Below are positions 21,501 to 34,226 of a stretch of DNA of 64,000 nucleotides, piece after piece. The first letter of the stretch is position 1, and every line of letters starts with the position of its first letter. The stretch comes from Glandiceps talaboti (Eukaryota; Hemichordata; Enteropneusta; Spengelidae). The notes under the pieces are model-generated. The model was not told the origin of the DNA. It made no database searches and was given only the letters and a program-made list of their open reading frames with translations. The stretch is from the NCBI RefSeq assembly GCF_964340395.1, contig NC_135551.1, positions 4,615,463 through 4,679,462 on the forward strand. The letters are read 5' to 3'. Made by a program: the position numbers and the translations under genes.

Positions 21501-24500
21501 TTCGTTCATTTAGGGGGTAGGGCATGTCTGGTGTCAATGCCATTGCTGAACTTCATTTTTGCACTTCTAACCAAATTTTGAAAGAAAACTTTCACTTTTT
21601 CAATGATAACAGCTTTTGTATTTACTACTGAGATGTTGATAAGTTGATATAAATTTATTTCTAATGTGAGACATGGTGCTGGATTTCTGGTAGTACTGTG
21701 TTTACAATCATGTTTTTATATTATCGATCGTAGTGAGGTCACCACTACAGTTTTCATCATAGTTTACATCATATATAAAAGTATGGTGTCACACTTGTGA
21801 GCATTCATTTAGGGGGAGAGGGAGTTTTTTTTTTACCTAAACGAATGACGTTCATTTGTTGAGCTTGTGCAACATTGTGCAATGGTCCCTAATAGAATGT
21901 TTTGAGTGTACTTGGACACAGTATGAAATAAATGTCAAGTTGTATCTATGTGGGTACTGACAAGCAAAATGTCACGACATTCATTGATTCAATTTGGGTA
22001 ATTTTTGTGCACTGTGTGTTTAACCCTTCAATGACTTGGTTTCTGTAACCTTTGCCAATAAAGTCAAGTGAAACTTACCTAAAACTGTAGATACATCATC
22101 TACATATTTCCCAAATACACCTGGCACATCAAGAGAATTAACCAATGGGATGAGGCCATGTCTGGAACACAATCCGTAAGATGGTTTGAGTCCTACCACA
22201 CCACAGTAGGATGCAGGATTTCTTACAGAACCACCTGTATCTGATCCAAGAGATCTGTTGACAAAAGCAATAATAAATGTACACCTGGCATATCAAGAGA
22301 ACTGACCAATGGGATGAGGCCATGTCTGGAATACAATCTATAGGATAAAGTAGGATGCAGGATTTCTCACAGAGCCATCTCTATCTGATCCAAGAGATCT
22401 GCTGATCAAATAAATGTACACCTGGCATATCAAGAGAACTGACCAATGGGATGAGGCCATGTCTGGAATACATTATCTGTCAGACGATTTCGGTCCTACG
22501 ACACCACAGTAGAAGACAGGAGCCACCTATACATCTGATCCATGTTGGAAAAGTTAACAACAGACGTACACCTAGAATATGAAGATAACTAACCAATGGG
22601 ATTAGATGTGTATCAAAAACAGTGAATAATTTAATTTTAATCTTAAAACACTACAGCCTGATGAGTATAATTTCTGTCTAAAATGGCTTTTCATTCAAAA
22701 TGCAACCAAAGTTTATAACTTACACAAATGCTGCCCCAGTAGCTACAGCAACAGCACTGCCACCTGAACTACCACCAGCAACATGCCAATCAACATTAGC
22801 TGTATTTGTTACATTACTAGGTGAATGTGTGAGATCAGAGGTGATTGGTTGATGAGCTGACAATCCAGATGTTTTTGATATCTGTGTCTGTCGATATGGA
22901 TATTTCCATGGATTTCTTACAGGGCCATGAATACTATCAACACTACCAGATCTGTGAATGAATTAACGATAAAATTTACAAATTACACCTTATTCAAATG
23001 AAATTGGTTGTAGGTTGCCAAGTGGTTAAACCTCTAGCCACTGTGGTCAGGGGTCAGGGGTCAAACCCTAGTCCCAATTTGATTAAAAATTTCCAGAGTG
23101 TATAGGTAGATATAGGAAGAAGAGAGTCATACTTTGATTGTTATTCACTCTGACTCGTTTGGCATGTTTTCCCCAAACACTTACATTGTAGGAAGCGCCT
23201 GCATTAACATTGGATCCATGAATGGACAACTCTCATTCGACTTCTTGGGAGACAAGTATTACAAACTTTTTAGTGTTTTTGCAAATTATTGAGTTACAAA
23301 CAAAGTCTTGGTGTTTGTTATTCCACACTGATATTCCAAGTAGAAGAATTTAGTAGAGTTGTTTTATCAATTCAAAATCCAAAATAAATGTTTGGCCACA
23401 TTGCTTCAAAGATCACCCAGATAACGATATCAGTGATTTCTTGCCTACCAATTTAAATACTTATGTATTCTCCTCATCTAGTCTTCTGTTGATTAAAATT
23501 GCTCCTTGCCCATCTCATGTCAAGTATAATGAAAAATAGCAATATTCATACCAACTTTGGAAATTTGTTTGAGAGATACATAAATCATTCATAAATTGGA
23601 ATTTATTTCATACCTACTTCTGTAGGATTGTTTTATGAGAAGAGTATTTATTTATTTATTTATTTATTTATTCTCTGTTGTCCAATGTATTGGGTATTTT
23701 TCTATTATTTAGAAATAAAGACAAATTATTTATTTACAAAAAGAAGCTTCCTGTGGGTAATTTGATAAAGATACCACATATATCTTACCCCATAGCAAAC
23801 TCATCTAGATTAGTTTTGCCAACCAATATGGCTCCTTGAGTCAGCATTTTTTGTACCACTGTAGCAGTGTATGGTGGGATATAATCTAATTAAAACAATA
23901 ATAAATAATGTTTATATTCACCATTATGATAAAAAAATGAGCAAATACAATGGATACATTATAGTATTAACATGGAGGAAAGGGATGAAGAAATACCAAA
24001 ACTAGTGTAGCTTGCACTCCTAGTGACACACAGACAGACACATGCATAGAATTAAATACAAATTACCATAGCAACAAAATACTGTTAGTATAAAAGACAT
24101 TTAACAGACAAGAAAGCACTACAATGATAATAAGTAAATTAAAAAATTTTGAATACCAAAAACTATAAAAATAATATTGAAAAATTATGTGACTTTCCTT
24201 GTAATAGGCAAAAACTATCTCAAGCAGTTTGATCAACACAGTCCAATCAGTCATTGTTCAAATTTGTGTTTAATTTTTTACTTCATATCTTCTCAGAAAG
24301 TAAAAAATGAGTTTGATTATTCATAAAAAGCAAAAATAACATGTTTACAACAATAGATTTACTGCAAGAAATGTTGATTTATGCATTCTAGCTTTCTATC
24401 ATAAACTACTCTTAGTAACATAACAGAGTGAAAAGCTACATGAAGTTTGCTATCACAGTACAGTAGCCTGCAACTCAGTGTCTGTCTGTCTGTCTGTCTA

Positions 24501-25726
24501 CTGCCTGTGTATGTGTGTGTATTTATGTGTATGTATGTATGTATGTATGTATGTATGTACGTACGTATGTATGTAATAAATGCCGTCCGGGTAAATACAC
24601 GCCGATGTAGGAGGCGTGTATTGCCAGGATGGCATTTATCTTGTACCCCGGCTAAAAATTCAATGGTGTCATATTCTTGCCAGGAAAAAATTCATACACC
24701 CAATGTTTATGTTTTGATTTTCGACAAGACACCCTGACGCCAACGTGACTTCCAATCGAAGCTGACACGTGTCAACAAACTGGATACACGCCTGTGTCAA
24801 CATTCAATGTCACACACGTATATCGCTATGTTGCACGACGAAAATAGCAATTTTAATACATCCCAATGTACAGTGTATTTCATACCACTATGTATTTGCT
24901 TGATATTATTATGCAGGACATTCATACTACAAACTACTCAATACAATCACATCCATCATGTTTGTGCAACTAGTGATATGAAATTTAATCGCCACTGATA
25001 AAACAAAACCTGGCTACTGACATCAAAAATACAACTTTCAGCGAAATTGTTTATCTGTGTCTAGTGTAAAGAAACCGCATATTAATTTCATGCAAATGAA
25101 ATACATCATTCAAACTTTTGAAATGTCGTGTATTACGAAGCAATAGTAGTACCGTCTACCGTCTCCAAGTTGTAGTAAAATACACCATTCAAACTACAAT
25201 GCAATACCGTCCACAATTATTGTGACTTTTTGTCCATTCCGTCTTCATCCCTATCTTCGGCCCAACTATTCCAAACTTGCATGATGAGCTAGTATTTTTT
25301 TCTGTGTATTTCTGTGTGTTTTTCAGTACACAGCTGTCATAACAGCAAACCGTCGCTTTCTCCCTGCCATTATACCGTCTACCTTGTAGCATGTGTATTT
25401 TATTCACCTTCTAAATACACTCTGAGGTAATGTTTATTATTACGAAAATAGTGTTCAACATGTGAATGGAAGTCTTATCTGTTCAGTCACAGTCAGGGGT
25501 CATGTTTTTGTTATGATTGTCTGCGTCTAATCACTCTTCCCTGGATGCCATTAATTGGATCTCATACACAGCAAATACACTCCCGCCACCAACATTTGGT
25601 AAATTTGCTACTCTGCTGATACACCGGTCTTCACGCTTTTCCCTGATTGGTCAATAGCCCTCATTTGTAACTGTCAGTCGAAATTTAACGCCCAGCCGGA
25701 GTACAAGTATGTATGTAAATAAATAA

Positions 25727-25757
<31 letters not shown>

Positions 25758-27702
25758 TGTATGTATGTATGTATGTATGTATGTATTATGTAGAAAGAAA
25801 TGCATATGGAACTATAAATCAGTCCGTATAAATAGATGTAAAATCTGACGTTTCGAATAAATATTCTTTTTCAAAGGAAATATTGGCGAGATACAGAAAT
25901 GTTAGGTAAACACCTGAACATATCTGAATGTAATGGAACAGAACGGCAACCGCGCGTGATACTGGTTATACGTGTGAAAAGTTCTTTCGTTCGCACGTAC
26001 CAAATAGAACCCAATAGAACACGCCTAAAATTTTAAAAAAACCTGATTAGACTGGGAATGACAAGAATAATCTATTAATTCCAAGGGGTTCCAGCGTTCC
26101 GAGACGGAAAATGATTTCTTCTTCCTTTAACCTCAATACTTTCTCATCACCAGAAACCTATGTATGTATGTATGTAAGTATGTATGTATGTATGTATGTA
26201 TGTATGTATGTACATCTACATGTCCACATGTAATATATATACATATGTCTTTTTGTGTACCTTTTATCATTATTGGATATTTAACAAATTTATTTTAATA
26301 CTTTCAATAAACTAACTTTAAATTACAGCTATGATAAATAAAAGTCAGATTCTTTATAAACTTACTTCTTAACATATTTGATGCACATGTTGTTCTGATG
26401 TCTTTAGTCGTAAAATTATCCTTCACAGCTATACATATACCATCAAGAATTCCTCTTTTGTTACCTGGAATAACCAAAGAATTTAAAAACAGTAATTATG
26501 GTGTGCATCAATGAATCTTAATCAGCTGTGGTAGTTGTAATCTATACCTACTGTAGTAAAGAATGAGATAGAATGAAGAATGAAGAAATATAGATAAGTA
26601 AACAGCTTTTTCTGTGTTTTGCCTTTATATGTCACAGTCCCTTGTGAGCTAATATTCCATTCCAGGATGGTAATATTCAAGTCTAGGGGATGATCATAAT
26701 ACAAAACAATGACGTTACTAGGCGATATTCAAAAAATACCGTTGTCGGTGATTCCTCCAGAATTGTTTGCCTAATAACATCATTATTTTGTATCATCCTA
26801 GATTTGAATATTATGAATCCTGGAATAGATTTATTACTTCACAAGTGACTGTGTGTTATGTTGTCAAATCTATTCACATTTCTTACCAGTTCTAATGGTG
26901 TCCAATGATTCTGTAGCTTGCTGTTGTGCTTCGTTGTGAGTCTCCGTCACAAATGCATTTAGTGTTCTAATCTGTTCACATCTCTTGATACATTGTGAAC
27001 ATAACTCAGTTGATGAAAGCTGACCTTCCTTTAATCTAGCTGTCACCTGTCAACAAGTTATCATTTAATAAAATGTCAATCGACATTAAGTTTATTATCA
27101 TAATGAATAACTATCATAGGTAACACAGATGGTAAAGGACAATATACATACACAATACATATGTACATACATACATACATACATACATACATACATACAT
27201 ACATACATACATACATACATACATACATACATACATACGTGCCACATACATACATACATACATACATACATACATACATACATACATACATGTACATAAC
27301 TATATAGGTGGTACTCTGTGATGCAATTGTTCATGTGAACAACCATAAAGACACAGGCACTCGAATCAATGTGTATGTATGTCACATATTTTTTTAAATC
27401 ATACAGTGTACACATTGATTCGAGTGCCTGTGCATATTAAAAAGACATGTGAAATACTAGTCCTGCTTACATGACGGTGTACGAGTCTGTATTACTGACT
27501 TGAATTGACTCTGGAGGGACAATTGTCAGAATCGAGTCCCGAATTCCTCCGTATGCAAGCAGGACTAGTGAAATACATGCACCAGGCAAGACACTTTAAC
27601 TTACAGAAATGCCCTGTGATTACTAAATTTACGTTCGTCTGTCGACACTATATTATTTGTTACATTGTCCATACTCACCTCCCTTATACTCCTCCCCAGC
27701 AT
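18569..27702 (-). CDS. QRSL1: Glutamyl-tRNA(Gln) amidotransferase subunit A, mitochondrial
   Basis: GatA of the mitochondrial GatCAB complex, which converts misacylated Glu-tRNA(Gln) to Gln-tRNA(Gln). Eleven exons in order: 27702-27679, 27046-26887, 26464-26366, 23885-23789, 22951-22724, 22254-22079, 21217-21105, 20773-20581, 19961-19844, 19380-19175 and 18762-18569 (TGA). All phases agree and give 535 residues; human has 528. It starts MLGRSIRE, as in human (MLGRSLRE). The Ser-cisSer-Lys amidase triad is intact: Lys76 (IAVKDNF), Ser188 (GGSSGGSA) and Ser212 (GSDTGGSVR). Residues 143-181 form a Ser/Thr-rich insert also present in animal QRSL1. The C-terminus GLPAVTVP-type core is [20 protein letters not shown]. 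No break was seen. It is divergent with RTN4IP1. Confidence 0.97.
19985..20345. repeat. Degenerate 20-30-bp repeats of CAAATATGGAATA
   Basis: The phrase TGCCCAAATATGGAATAAGA and variants occur about a dozen times with uneven spacing in a QRSL1 intron. Confidence 0.7.
22275..22620 (-). pseudogene. Degenerate tandem copies of QRSL1 exon 6
   Basis: Two further copies of most of exon 6 (22079-22254), including its acceptor CAG|ATCTCTTGGATC, lie upstream in the transcript at about 22275-22407 and 22420-22545. A shorter remnant lies at about 22570-22615. Copy 2 reads [17 protein letters not shown], so the catalytic GSDTGGS is damaged (TG to RD), and it then runs into stops. These look like pseudoexons from local tandem duplication. 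If spliced in they would give inactive protein or trigger decay. Confidence 0.8.
23005..23110 (+). mobile_element. tRNA-derived SINE (fragment)
   Basis: GGTTGCCAAGTGGTTAAACC resembles an A box of a Leu/Ser-type tRNA, and GGGTCAAACCCTAGTCCC resembles a B box about 45 bp downstream. The duplicated GGTCAGG between them and the lack of an acceptor stem argue for a SINE head rather than a working tRNA. It lies in QRSL1 intron 4. Confidence 0.45.
23649..23671. repeat. (TTTA)n microsatellite
   Basis: About six TTTA units in QRSL1 intron 4. Confidence 0.85.
24520..24575. repeat. (TATG)n microsatellite
   Basis: TATG/TACG tract directly abutting the hairpin end of HINE-like copy 2, as at copy 1. Confidence 0.9.
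24576..25707 (-). mobile_element. HINE/Helentron-like non-autonomous element, copy 2
   Basis: Near-identical to 1766-2920 along its whole length, in the same orientation, with the same terminal hairpin, CTTGTACCCCGGCT at the left and AGCCGGAGTACAAG at the right. Differences are scattered substitutions and small indels, among them loss of about 30 bp near 25327 relative to copy 1. (TATG)n flanks both sides. It sits in QRSL1 intron 3. Confidence 0.55.
25708..25794. repeat. (TATG)n microsatellite
   Basis: TATG tract, interrupted once by AAATAAATAAATA, between the HINE-like element and the Penelope-like fragment. Confidence 0.9.
25795..26159 (-). mobile_element. Penelope-like retroelement 3' fragment (broken)
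   Basis: Read on the minus strand, 26100-26159 gives [17 protein letters not shown], matching the WIxxLgTxxPxGLN tail that follows the GIY-YIG endonuclease of Penelope-like elements. About 230 bp further on comes ATTCGAAACGTCAGATTTTA, a phrase typical of the region after that ORF and shared with 45.62 kb. It is a truncated, non-functional remnant flanked on both sides by (TATG)n. Confidence 0.55.
26160..26215. repeat. (TATG)n microsatellite
   Basis: Third TATG tract of the 24.5-26.2 kb cluster, on the far side of the Penelope-like fragment. Confidence 0.9.
27158..27293. repeat. (CATA)n microsatellite
   Basis: About 33 CATA units with one interruption (CGTGCCA), in QRSL1 intron 1. No transposon end is visible beside it. 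Confidence 0.92.
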
Positions 27703-27769
27703 TTTCGTACACGTCCAGAACTAGAACAGCACGGTGAACCAAGATGACCGCTCTTGGTGGCGTCTGCTG

Positions 27770-27782
27770 TAACCTTTGACCT
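27770..27782 (-). promoter_or_regulatory. DR1 nuclear-receptor motif (AGGTCA-A-AGGTTA)
   Basis: Two half-sites spaced by one base, 68 bp upstream of the QRSL1 ATG. HNF4, RXR heterodimers and COUP-TF bind DR1 elements. Motif only; binding is inferred. Confidence 0.4.
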
Positions 27783-27926
27783 TTTGATAGACTAGATATT
27801 TTATCTAATTTCCAAAATCCATCAACTTAAATTTGATATAGAAAAAAATACAAAACGACTTTATTAATCAGTCCAAGAACAGATTACTTCGGTAGTAACC
27901 TGCTAGCAGTAAATGATAAATTAGAG

Positions 27927-27946
27927 AGGTCAAGGGTCAAGGGTCA
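27927..27946 (+). promoter_or_regulatory. Triple half-site DR1 array (AGGTCA-A-GGGTCA-A-GGGTCA)
   Basis: Three half-sites in a row, each spaced by one A, form two overlapping DR1 elements. TCAAGGGTCA also resembles an ERR-type extended half-site. Position is central in the divergent promoter. Confidence 0.45.
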
Positions 27947-28309
27947 CAAGGGTTTGTTATGTTGTTATTCAACCACAGCACATTATTTGGAGATAGATGC
28001 GATAGCGAACAGTGCAGACCACGCTACATGTAAAACACATAATCACTGTGTTTCTCTTGGTGAAATGTTGTCGGGTGAAAATAGTGCAGTACCGTGAGGT
28101 CGAGAAATTGCGTACTTTTGTAGCACTGTGAGTGCAAAGCATCACAACTCATTGACGAAACGGGACAACCAGTGACACCACCGGTATCTCATCTGCCAGG
28201 AAAGAATCGCATAGTATTAGTAAGCTTGTATGCTATAGCGTTTACAAGTTTGTTTGAGCAGTAGTTGAATCATTTATTGTTTGTGTATCTAACTCTGTCT
28301 AATCACAGG

Positions 28310-28704
28310 ATGGCATTGCGTGTTTATATTCAGTCAACGAAAATATTTCGATTAAAGAACAACGCAGACTACATATTGCGTAGCAGACGATTTTTCAGCA
28401 AATCATCTGGTTGTCTGGCACCCATACCGACTCGTATGAAAGCATGGCAAATTAATAGTTACGGTGACAATGACGTGTTGGAATTTAAAAACGCCAGGGT
28501 GCCAAAAATTACACAACCAGACCAACTAGTTGTACAGGTACATGCTGCTAGTATCAATCCGGTAGACATTGCCATGCGAGGTAAGAAATGGGAGTGAACA
28601 CTGTAAGTTTACATAGGTAACAAGTGAACACTCGTAATAACAAGTACAGGCAAGTTATCAAATTAGTTATGCATGATGGTTAATTATGTCTATTATATTA
28701 TTTG

Positions 28705-28737
<33 letters not shown>

Positions 28738-31700
28738 GTTTATATTATTTGTTTATTATTATTATTATTGTTGTTTATATTGTTTGTTTATTTGTTATGT
28801 TTATTATATTATTTGTTTACTATTAGTGTTTGTTATATTATAAGAAAATCGACATATGCAGTGCAGACTGGATGTGATGATAGTGATTTCTACTCAGTTT
28901 ATTTTTCAACTCACTCAGGGCTCGAAATTCGCGGTAGTCCCACGTCCACAGACTACCAATGTTTGTCTCTGGGCTACCAAATTATGTGAGTGGTAGCCCA
29001 GTTGGGCTACTATGTTTTGAATGAAACTGTGACAGCCTGACTCCGATGCCTTCCCGGGCCGGGGGCCTCCGAGGTCGCAGTCCTGTGGGACGTGTTCTCG
29101 CCAAAATTAGCGTTAAAATCAGTGCGTCTTTCCAAATTTGCATCCACACTACATGTATATCAAATGTACACGAAATACTTGTACACTGTACGCGTCATTC
29201 TTCCGTATATCGTATACACAGCTTGTACTTCCAAAATGTCACAACAAAACATTTATATGCAACAATATTCTGTATAGCGATTTAATGTTATCTTTCTGTA
29301 CTTTCAATTTTCCATGGTAATCACTCTCTGGAAATATGATCTCCGGCCCAGGCCGTTTCGGCTCTTCTCAGAGTCGGAGTACAGTACACTCTCGGTACAG
29401 CACTGCAGTAACTAAATTCCATCACATGAATGACAGCTTTAACTTTCAACTTGACAGAGATACAGTTGTAATGGTGTTTGATAAAATCTTATGCTGCTGA
29501 TGAGAACTGTTAACTTGGTATACACCTGTCCTACAGATTCGTTTATTCTTGAACGATGCCTAAAACATTCCGTGTGTAAACCACGCTTACGCAACTACAG
29601 AGAGCATGCAGTGGTGAATGGTAAAATTCACGTAATGCATTTGATCTAGTAGTAGTAGCAAAGCTCAAAAGAAAGTTGAAGTTTTAGTGAGAATGAAATG
29701 GTGACGTGATGGTTTGAATTTATCTGAGTGAAGTTTTCAGCATGGACTGTCTGCCGATGTGATCTTAGACTCTGCTCTGTTTGATTATCTCTTCGCCCAT
29801 GAATGGAAGGGGCTTTGCTGTAATGGCCGTCATGTATTGATACAAAACCTGTCTAACCCGTCTGTTAATAAGTAACCAATCACGTGGATAGATAATGATA
29901 ACAGCACATAGTTTCTAAACTACCCAAGACGTAGTCTCCACATCAGGAAATGGCCATGGGGCTTATGAAACTGTTTATACGTTTTCCATACGTTGAATCA
30001 TATTCAGATTTTACAGGTCTCACTGCACCAAGAGATTTAGCTAATAGTTACAACTAAGAACTCCGACTGAATATCTTACTATTCATTGCAATAATAACCG
30101 TACATTGTTTGCTAACAGTAAGCCTCATATGTCCCCTCTTTATGACACGTCCCCAGAGGACACATACATGCAAAAAATTGCATCCCCAATGTCAAAGATG
30201 GCGTGAAATACACACACATAACGCGTTAACGTGACCTCTCAAGTTATTCAATCAATCATCAAATTCAATACATCATATAGTTACACATATACACAAACAC
30301 CATTAATTTAGGAATGCATGCATATGGGCTACCAGTTACTGCTCTCGGGCTACCAAATTTAAATGATGGTAGCCCAACTGGGCTACCAAGAAAAAAAACG
30401 AATTTCGAGCCCTGTCACTTCATGTATTTTAAAATATAACATTATAACAAACTTGTTTTAATACATATTTGTCAGGTATTTTTTGTAGTGGACTTTGTCG
30501 GTGTTAATTTTGTTTCATATTTTGTTGAGTAGAAAACATAGTAAAGTTGTCCACAATTCTTTAAAAACCAAAATAACAAACATCTAAAAATTCCATTTCA
30601 AACTCTATTAAATATAATCTTGTACATGCTAAATGTATATATGTATGGGTATTATCTGTAATGTCTTAAGGTATGTAAATGATTTGTAACGTGTGTTTAA
30701 TGTTGAAAGAGTACTGCTGGTAGTCTTCATAACAAGGTTGGAAACCAATAAATCTGTTGTTTTTACTACATCACCATGAACCACAGGCCTCTTTATGGCA
30801 CTGTCCAAAATGTAGCAAAACTATGTACTATTTATTGCAAGAATATTTTACTAGAGAAATGTTGTTCTTCAATTACATGCTGTAAATTGAGGTAAATTAT
30901 TTTGACAAGAGATTGACCTGAATCTTTTAATGGTGCATTAATACAGGTGGCTATGGTCGGACAATTTTACCCAAAATAAAGGGACTGAGTGGTGGTTCTG
31001 AATTTCCATTGATTCCTGGAAGAGATTACTCAGGAATCGTCATGGAAACAGGAAAAAGTGTAAGGAATTTCAAGGTTGGTGATGAGGTAAGATTTAATGT
31101 TAAGTACTATAGTATTTAAAAGTTATTGTTATATTGTAAATTTGGTTCACTATCATTTCATTCCAATCAACATCAACACCAACTTTATCTCATCCCAAAT
31201 ATTGACCTGTTACAATTTCATATTATCATACCATAACAAACTTTCTTTATAAAATTACTGTTGCATTGTCGGAAGATGAGTTTTAAAGTGGTCTTGTATA
31301 TTTTTGGTCCAATTATTTCTCTTTATAATTACATTTCACTTCTCTCACAGGTTTGGGGTATTACTTCATTCCAACACCAAGGCAGCCATGCTGAGTATGC
31401 ACTCGTCTCCACAAAAGAAGTTGCTAGGAAACCAAAAACACTTAGTCACACTGAAGCTGCATCAGTGCCATTTGTTGCCTTGACAGCTTGGGCTGCCATA
31501 GTTACGTTTGGCAATATGACAGAAAAAAAGGCACGGGGGAAAAGGTGACAATTTCTTTCTGTACTCAAACCAAACTGTATAGATATTAATATTACTTCTA
31601 GAAATTGCACATCTTCCAACTTTCTGACAATTAAATTACTTTATATGAGAAAATATTTGTTGTTATAGTCTATAGTGTATAAGATTTGAATTTGATTTTA

Positions 31701-34181
31701 ACAGTATAGTAATATTAGATAAATATTGTTTACAAATTTTATATTTAAACTTAAGTCAAAATGACATTTAATGATTTTAAAATTAGTATTTAAATCCCAC
31801 TTTTTTCATTGAATTGTCACAAAACTAGTCAACAAAGTTATTTTAGTGCTAATTTAGTATTTTTTAAATCTTGAATGAAACTATATCGATATGTATGTAT
31901 GTACTTATATGAAATTTGACAGAGAGAATAGGAAATAGATAGCACTTTTGTGATAGTTCAATGTAACAGCATGCTATATATCAATCTTTCTTTTTTGTTT
32001 GACAGAATATTAGTGCATGCTGGGTCTGGTGGTATTGGATCATTTGCAATACAGGTAGGTTAACTGGGTCTGGTGGTATTGGATCATTTCAGCTCTTAAG
32101 AAACAGTACTATACTATGAGGTGATGACACCCTTAATTTGAGTGAGGGCGTTGTATTCTCAGTTTTCAGTCTGAAATGGCCAATTTAACTGCACATCAGT
32201 TGGTACAACAGCAACACTATTATCTTTTTGCACATAAATTAACATTTTACCTATCGATATTATTCAATAACACTTGACAAATCTAATTATTAAACTTTTG
32301 TGTGCATTACATGTATGTGTTTTTCTTGAAGTTGTTGAGAAGCTGGGGAGCAGAAGTTGTAACAACATGTAGTACTGATGCTATACCATTGGTTACGTCA
32401 CTTGGAGCTGACTATGCTATAGACTATACAACACAAAATGTTATACAAGAATTGAAAGATATTGGAGAGTAAGTGAAAAGGGGAGGGGGGAGGGCAGGGG
32501 GGAGCAAATGAGAAAAGTGGAGGCGAACCAGCCATGGAGCAGCAATTTAGAAACAATAACCAGATACTCCAATTGACAATAATTCATATTATACCATATA
32601 CACAAACCAAGTTATTGTCTTTGAACATAAAACATGGATTATATACCTAGGTCGTTCCACGTCACAACAACCTGTGTCTACATCACTGGTCCTGAGGTAC
32701 TCAAAATATGAGTCAAAACATTCCAAACCACCATAATTTTTCTCAATTTTTCATAAATTACGCTTGAGGTGGTATAATTATATTATTCACTAATATTTTG
32801 CTTCATTCAGCCAGTAATACTTGTGACCTAAGGGTTATCACTACATGTCTAGCGTCTCATAGCAACAAGCCACCTTGGGTCACTCATGAACAAAGAAAAA
32901 TCTAAATACATCATCATTAGTTCTGTGATGCTCAAAACATTAGTAAAATATTTCAACATCACTGTTGATTTTCTAGCTTTTCTTTTAGAGTAAATTATGC
33001 TTGTGTGAGTATAACTTTTATTCTCCAATATTTTGCTTTATGTAGCCATAAAATACTTGTGTGCCAAGGGGTTTTTTCACCAGCATCTTGTAGAGATGAG
33101 ACCCCTTAGGTCTCGTGTTTTCCATTGCTCAATAAAGACAAATATTACTGAATGATATCTTTGTTATATTTTTGTTGTCATTGTAGATTTGATATGGTTG
33201 TAGATACACTAGGAGGTACAACTCAACAACATTCTATGGAGATTCTCAAAAAATGGAGTAATGCCAATTACGTAACCGTGGTTTCATCTCTTTTAAAAGA
33301 TACAGACCAGTATGGTCTTGTACCAGGACTTGCATCAGCTGGGTTGTCAATGGCAACAAACACCATCAAGGTAAGGGTGCTTTAGTAAATAAAGAATGTT
33401 CTTAGTGCATTTTTATCAGTTCGAGTAATTTTCATTCTCATATTTAGAAGATGAAGTACCACCATACCTTAAAAAGTCAGTAGCTTACAAAATACTGATA
33501 GCCAAAAATGTTCATCAGGCTGGCACATCAAATGATTTACAAAAGTTGTAACACACAAGCAGTTCAATGTTTTTAGCATTGAGCTTTTGATCTATCTTGG
33601 TTGACGATCTTCATCAGAATGACAAATACTGATAAATATGCATATTTGTCAATTATGTATTGTCAATTATGTAGACTATCTCCAGCCAAAAGAATCAGTT
33701 ATTTTGTTTATCCTGAATTTATTTTATGATTTGATAGTCTAAGACATATTCTCACCAGTTTCTGCTGACCTGGTAGAAAATAATGGTGCAGCTTGTAATG
33801 TACTGTTGAGAGTTACGGTTTTATGACAATAGTCTAGATATTAAGACTACATTGCCAGTAATGGGGCAAATGCCATATATAGTCTTATTATGTTGTCTTT
33901 GACTTGAGAGTAATGTGAAATGGGTATAATGACACAGATAGCAACAGTGCAAATGTATCTTTTGTTTTGTTTGTTTTGTAGGGTTTAGCAAGTGGTCAGA
34001 TATACCAATGGGCTTTTTGTATACCTAATAGTAAAGCATTGAATACAGTTGGTGATATGATTGACAGACAACATGTAGGTATCAATATCTTTATTCTAGG
34101 ATATTCAAAGTGGGAATATTAATGATTGCTACACTATAAATACACAGTCACTTACACACACACACACACACACGCGCGCGC

Positions 34182-34226
<45 letters not shown>

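Larger units (their letters stand above)
27703..28309. promoter_or_regulatory. Divergent promoter region of QRSL1 and RTN4IP1
   Basis: Only 607 bp separate the two start codons, which point away from each other. No TATA box was identified. A YY1-like GTCATCTTGG lies on the minus strand near 27745. Two DR1-type nuclear-receptor motifs are present (listed separately). The human orthologues are also divergent neighbours with a very short gap, supporting a shared promoter. Confidence 0.75.

Noticed and set aside
25795-25900. Hammerhead ribozyme in the Penelope-like fragment (CGAAACGTC present)
   Set aside because: The CTGATGA core box is not found in the right order or spacing in either copy, so the motif cannot be supported.
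28265-28309. Upstream extension of RTN4IP1 (NHLLFVYLTLSNHR)
   Set aside because: No ATG in the extension; ATG at 28310 follows CACAG (possible acceptor) and matches the usual start position.
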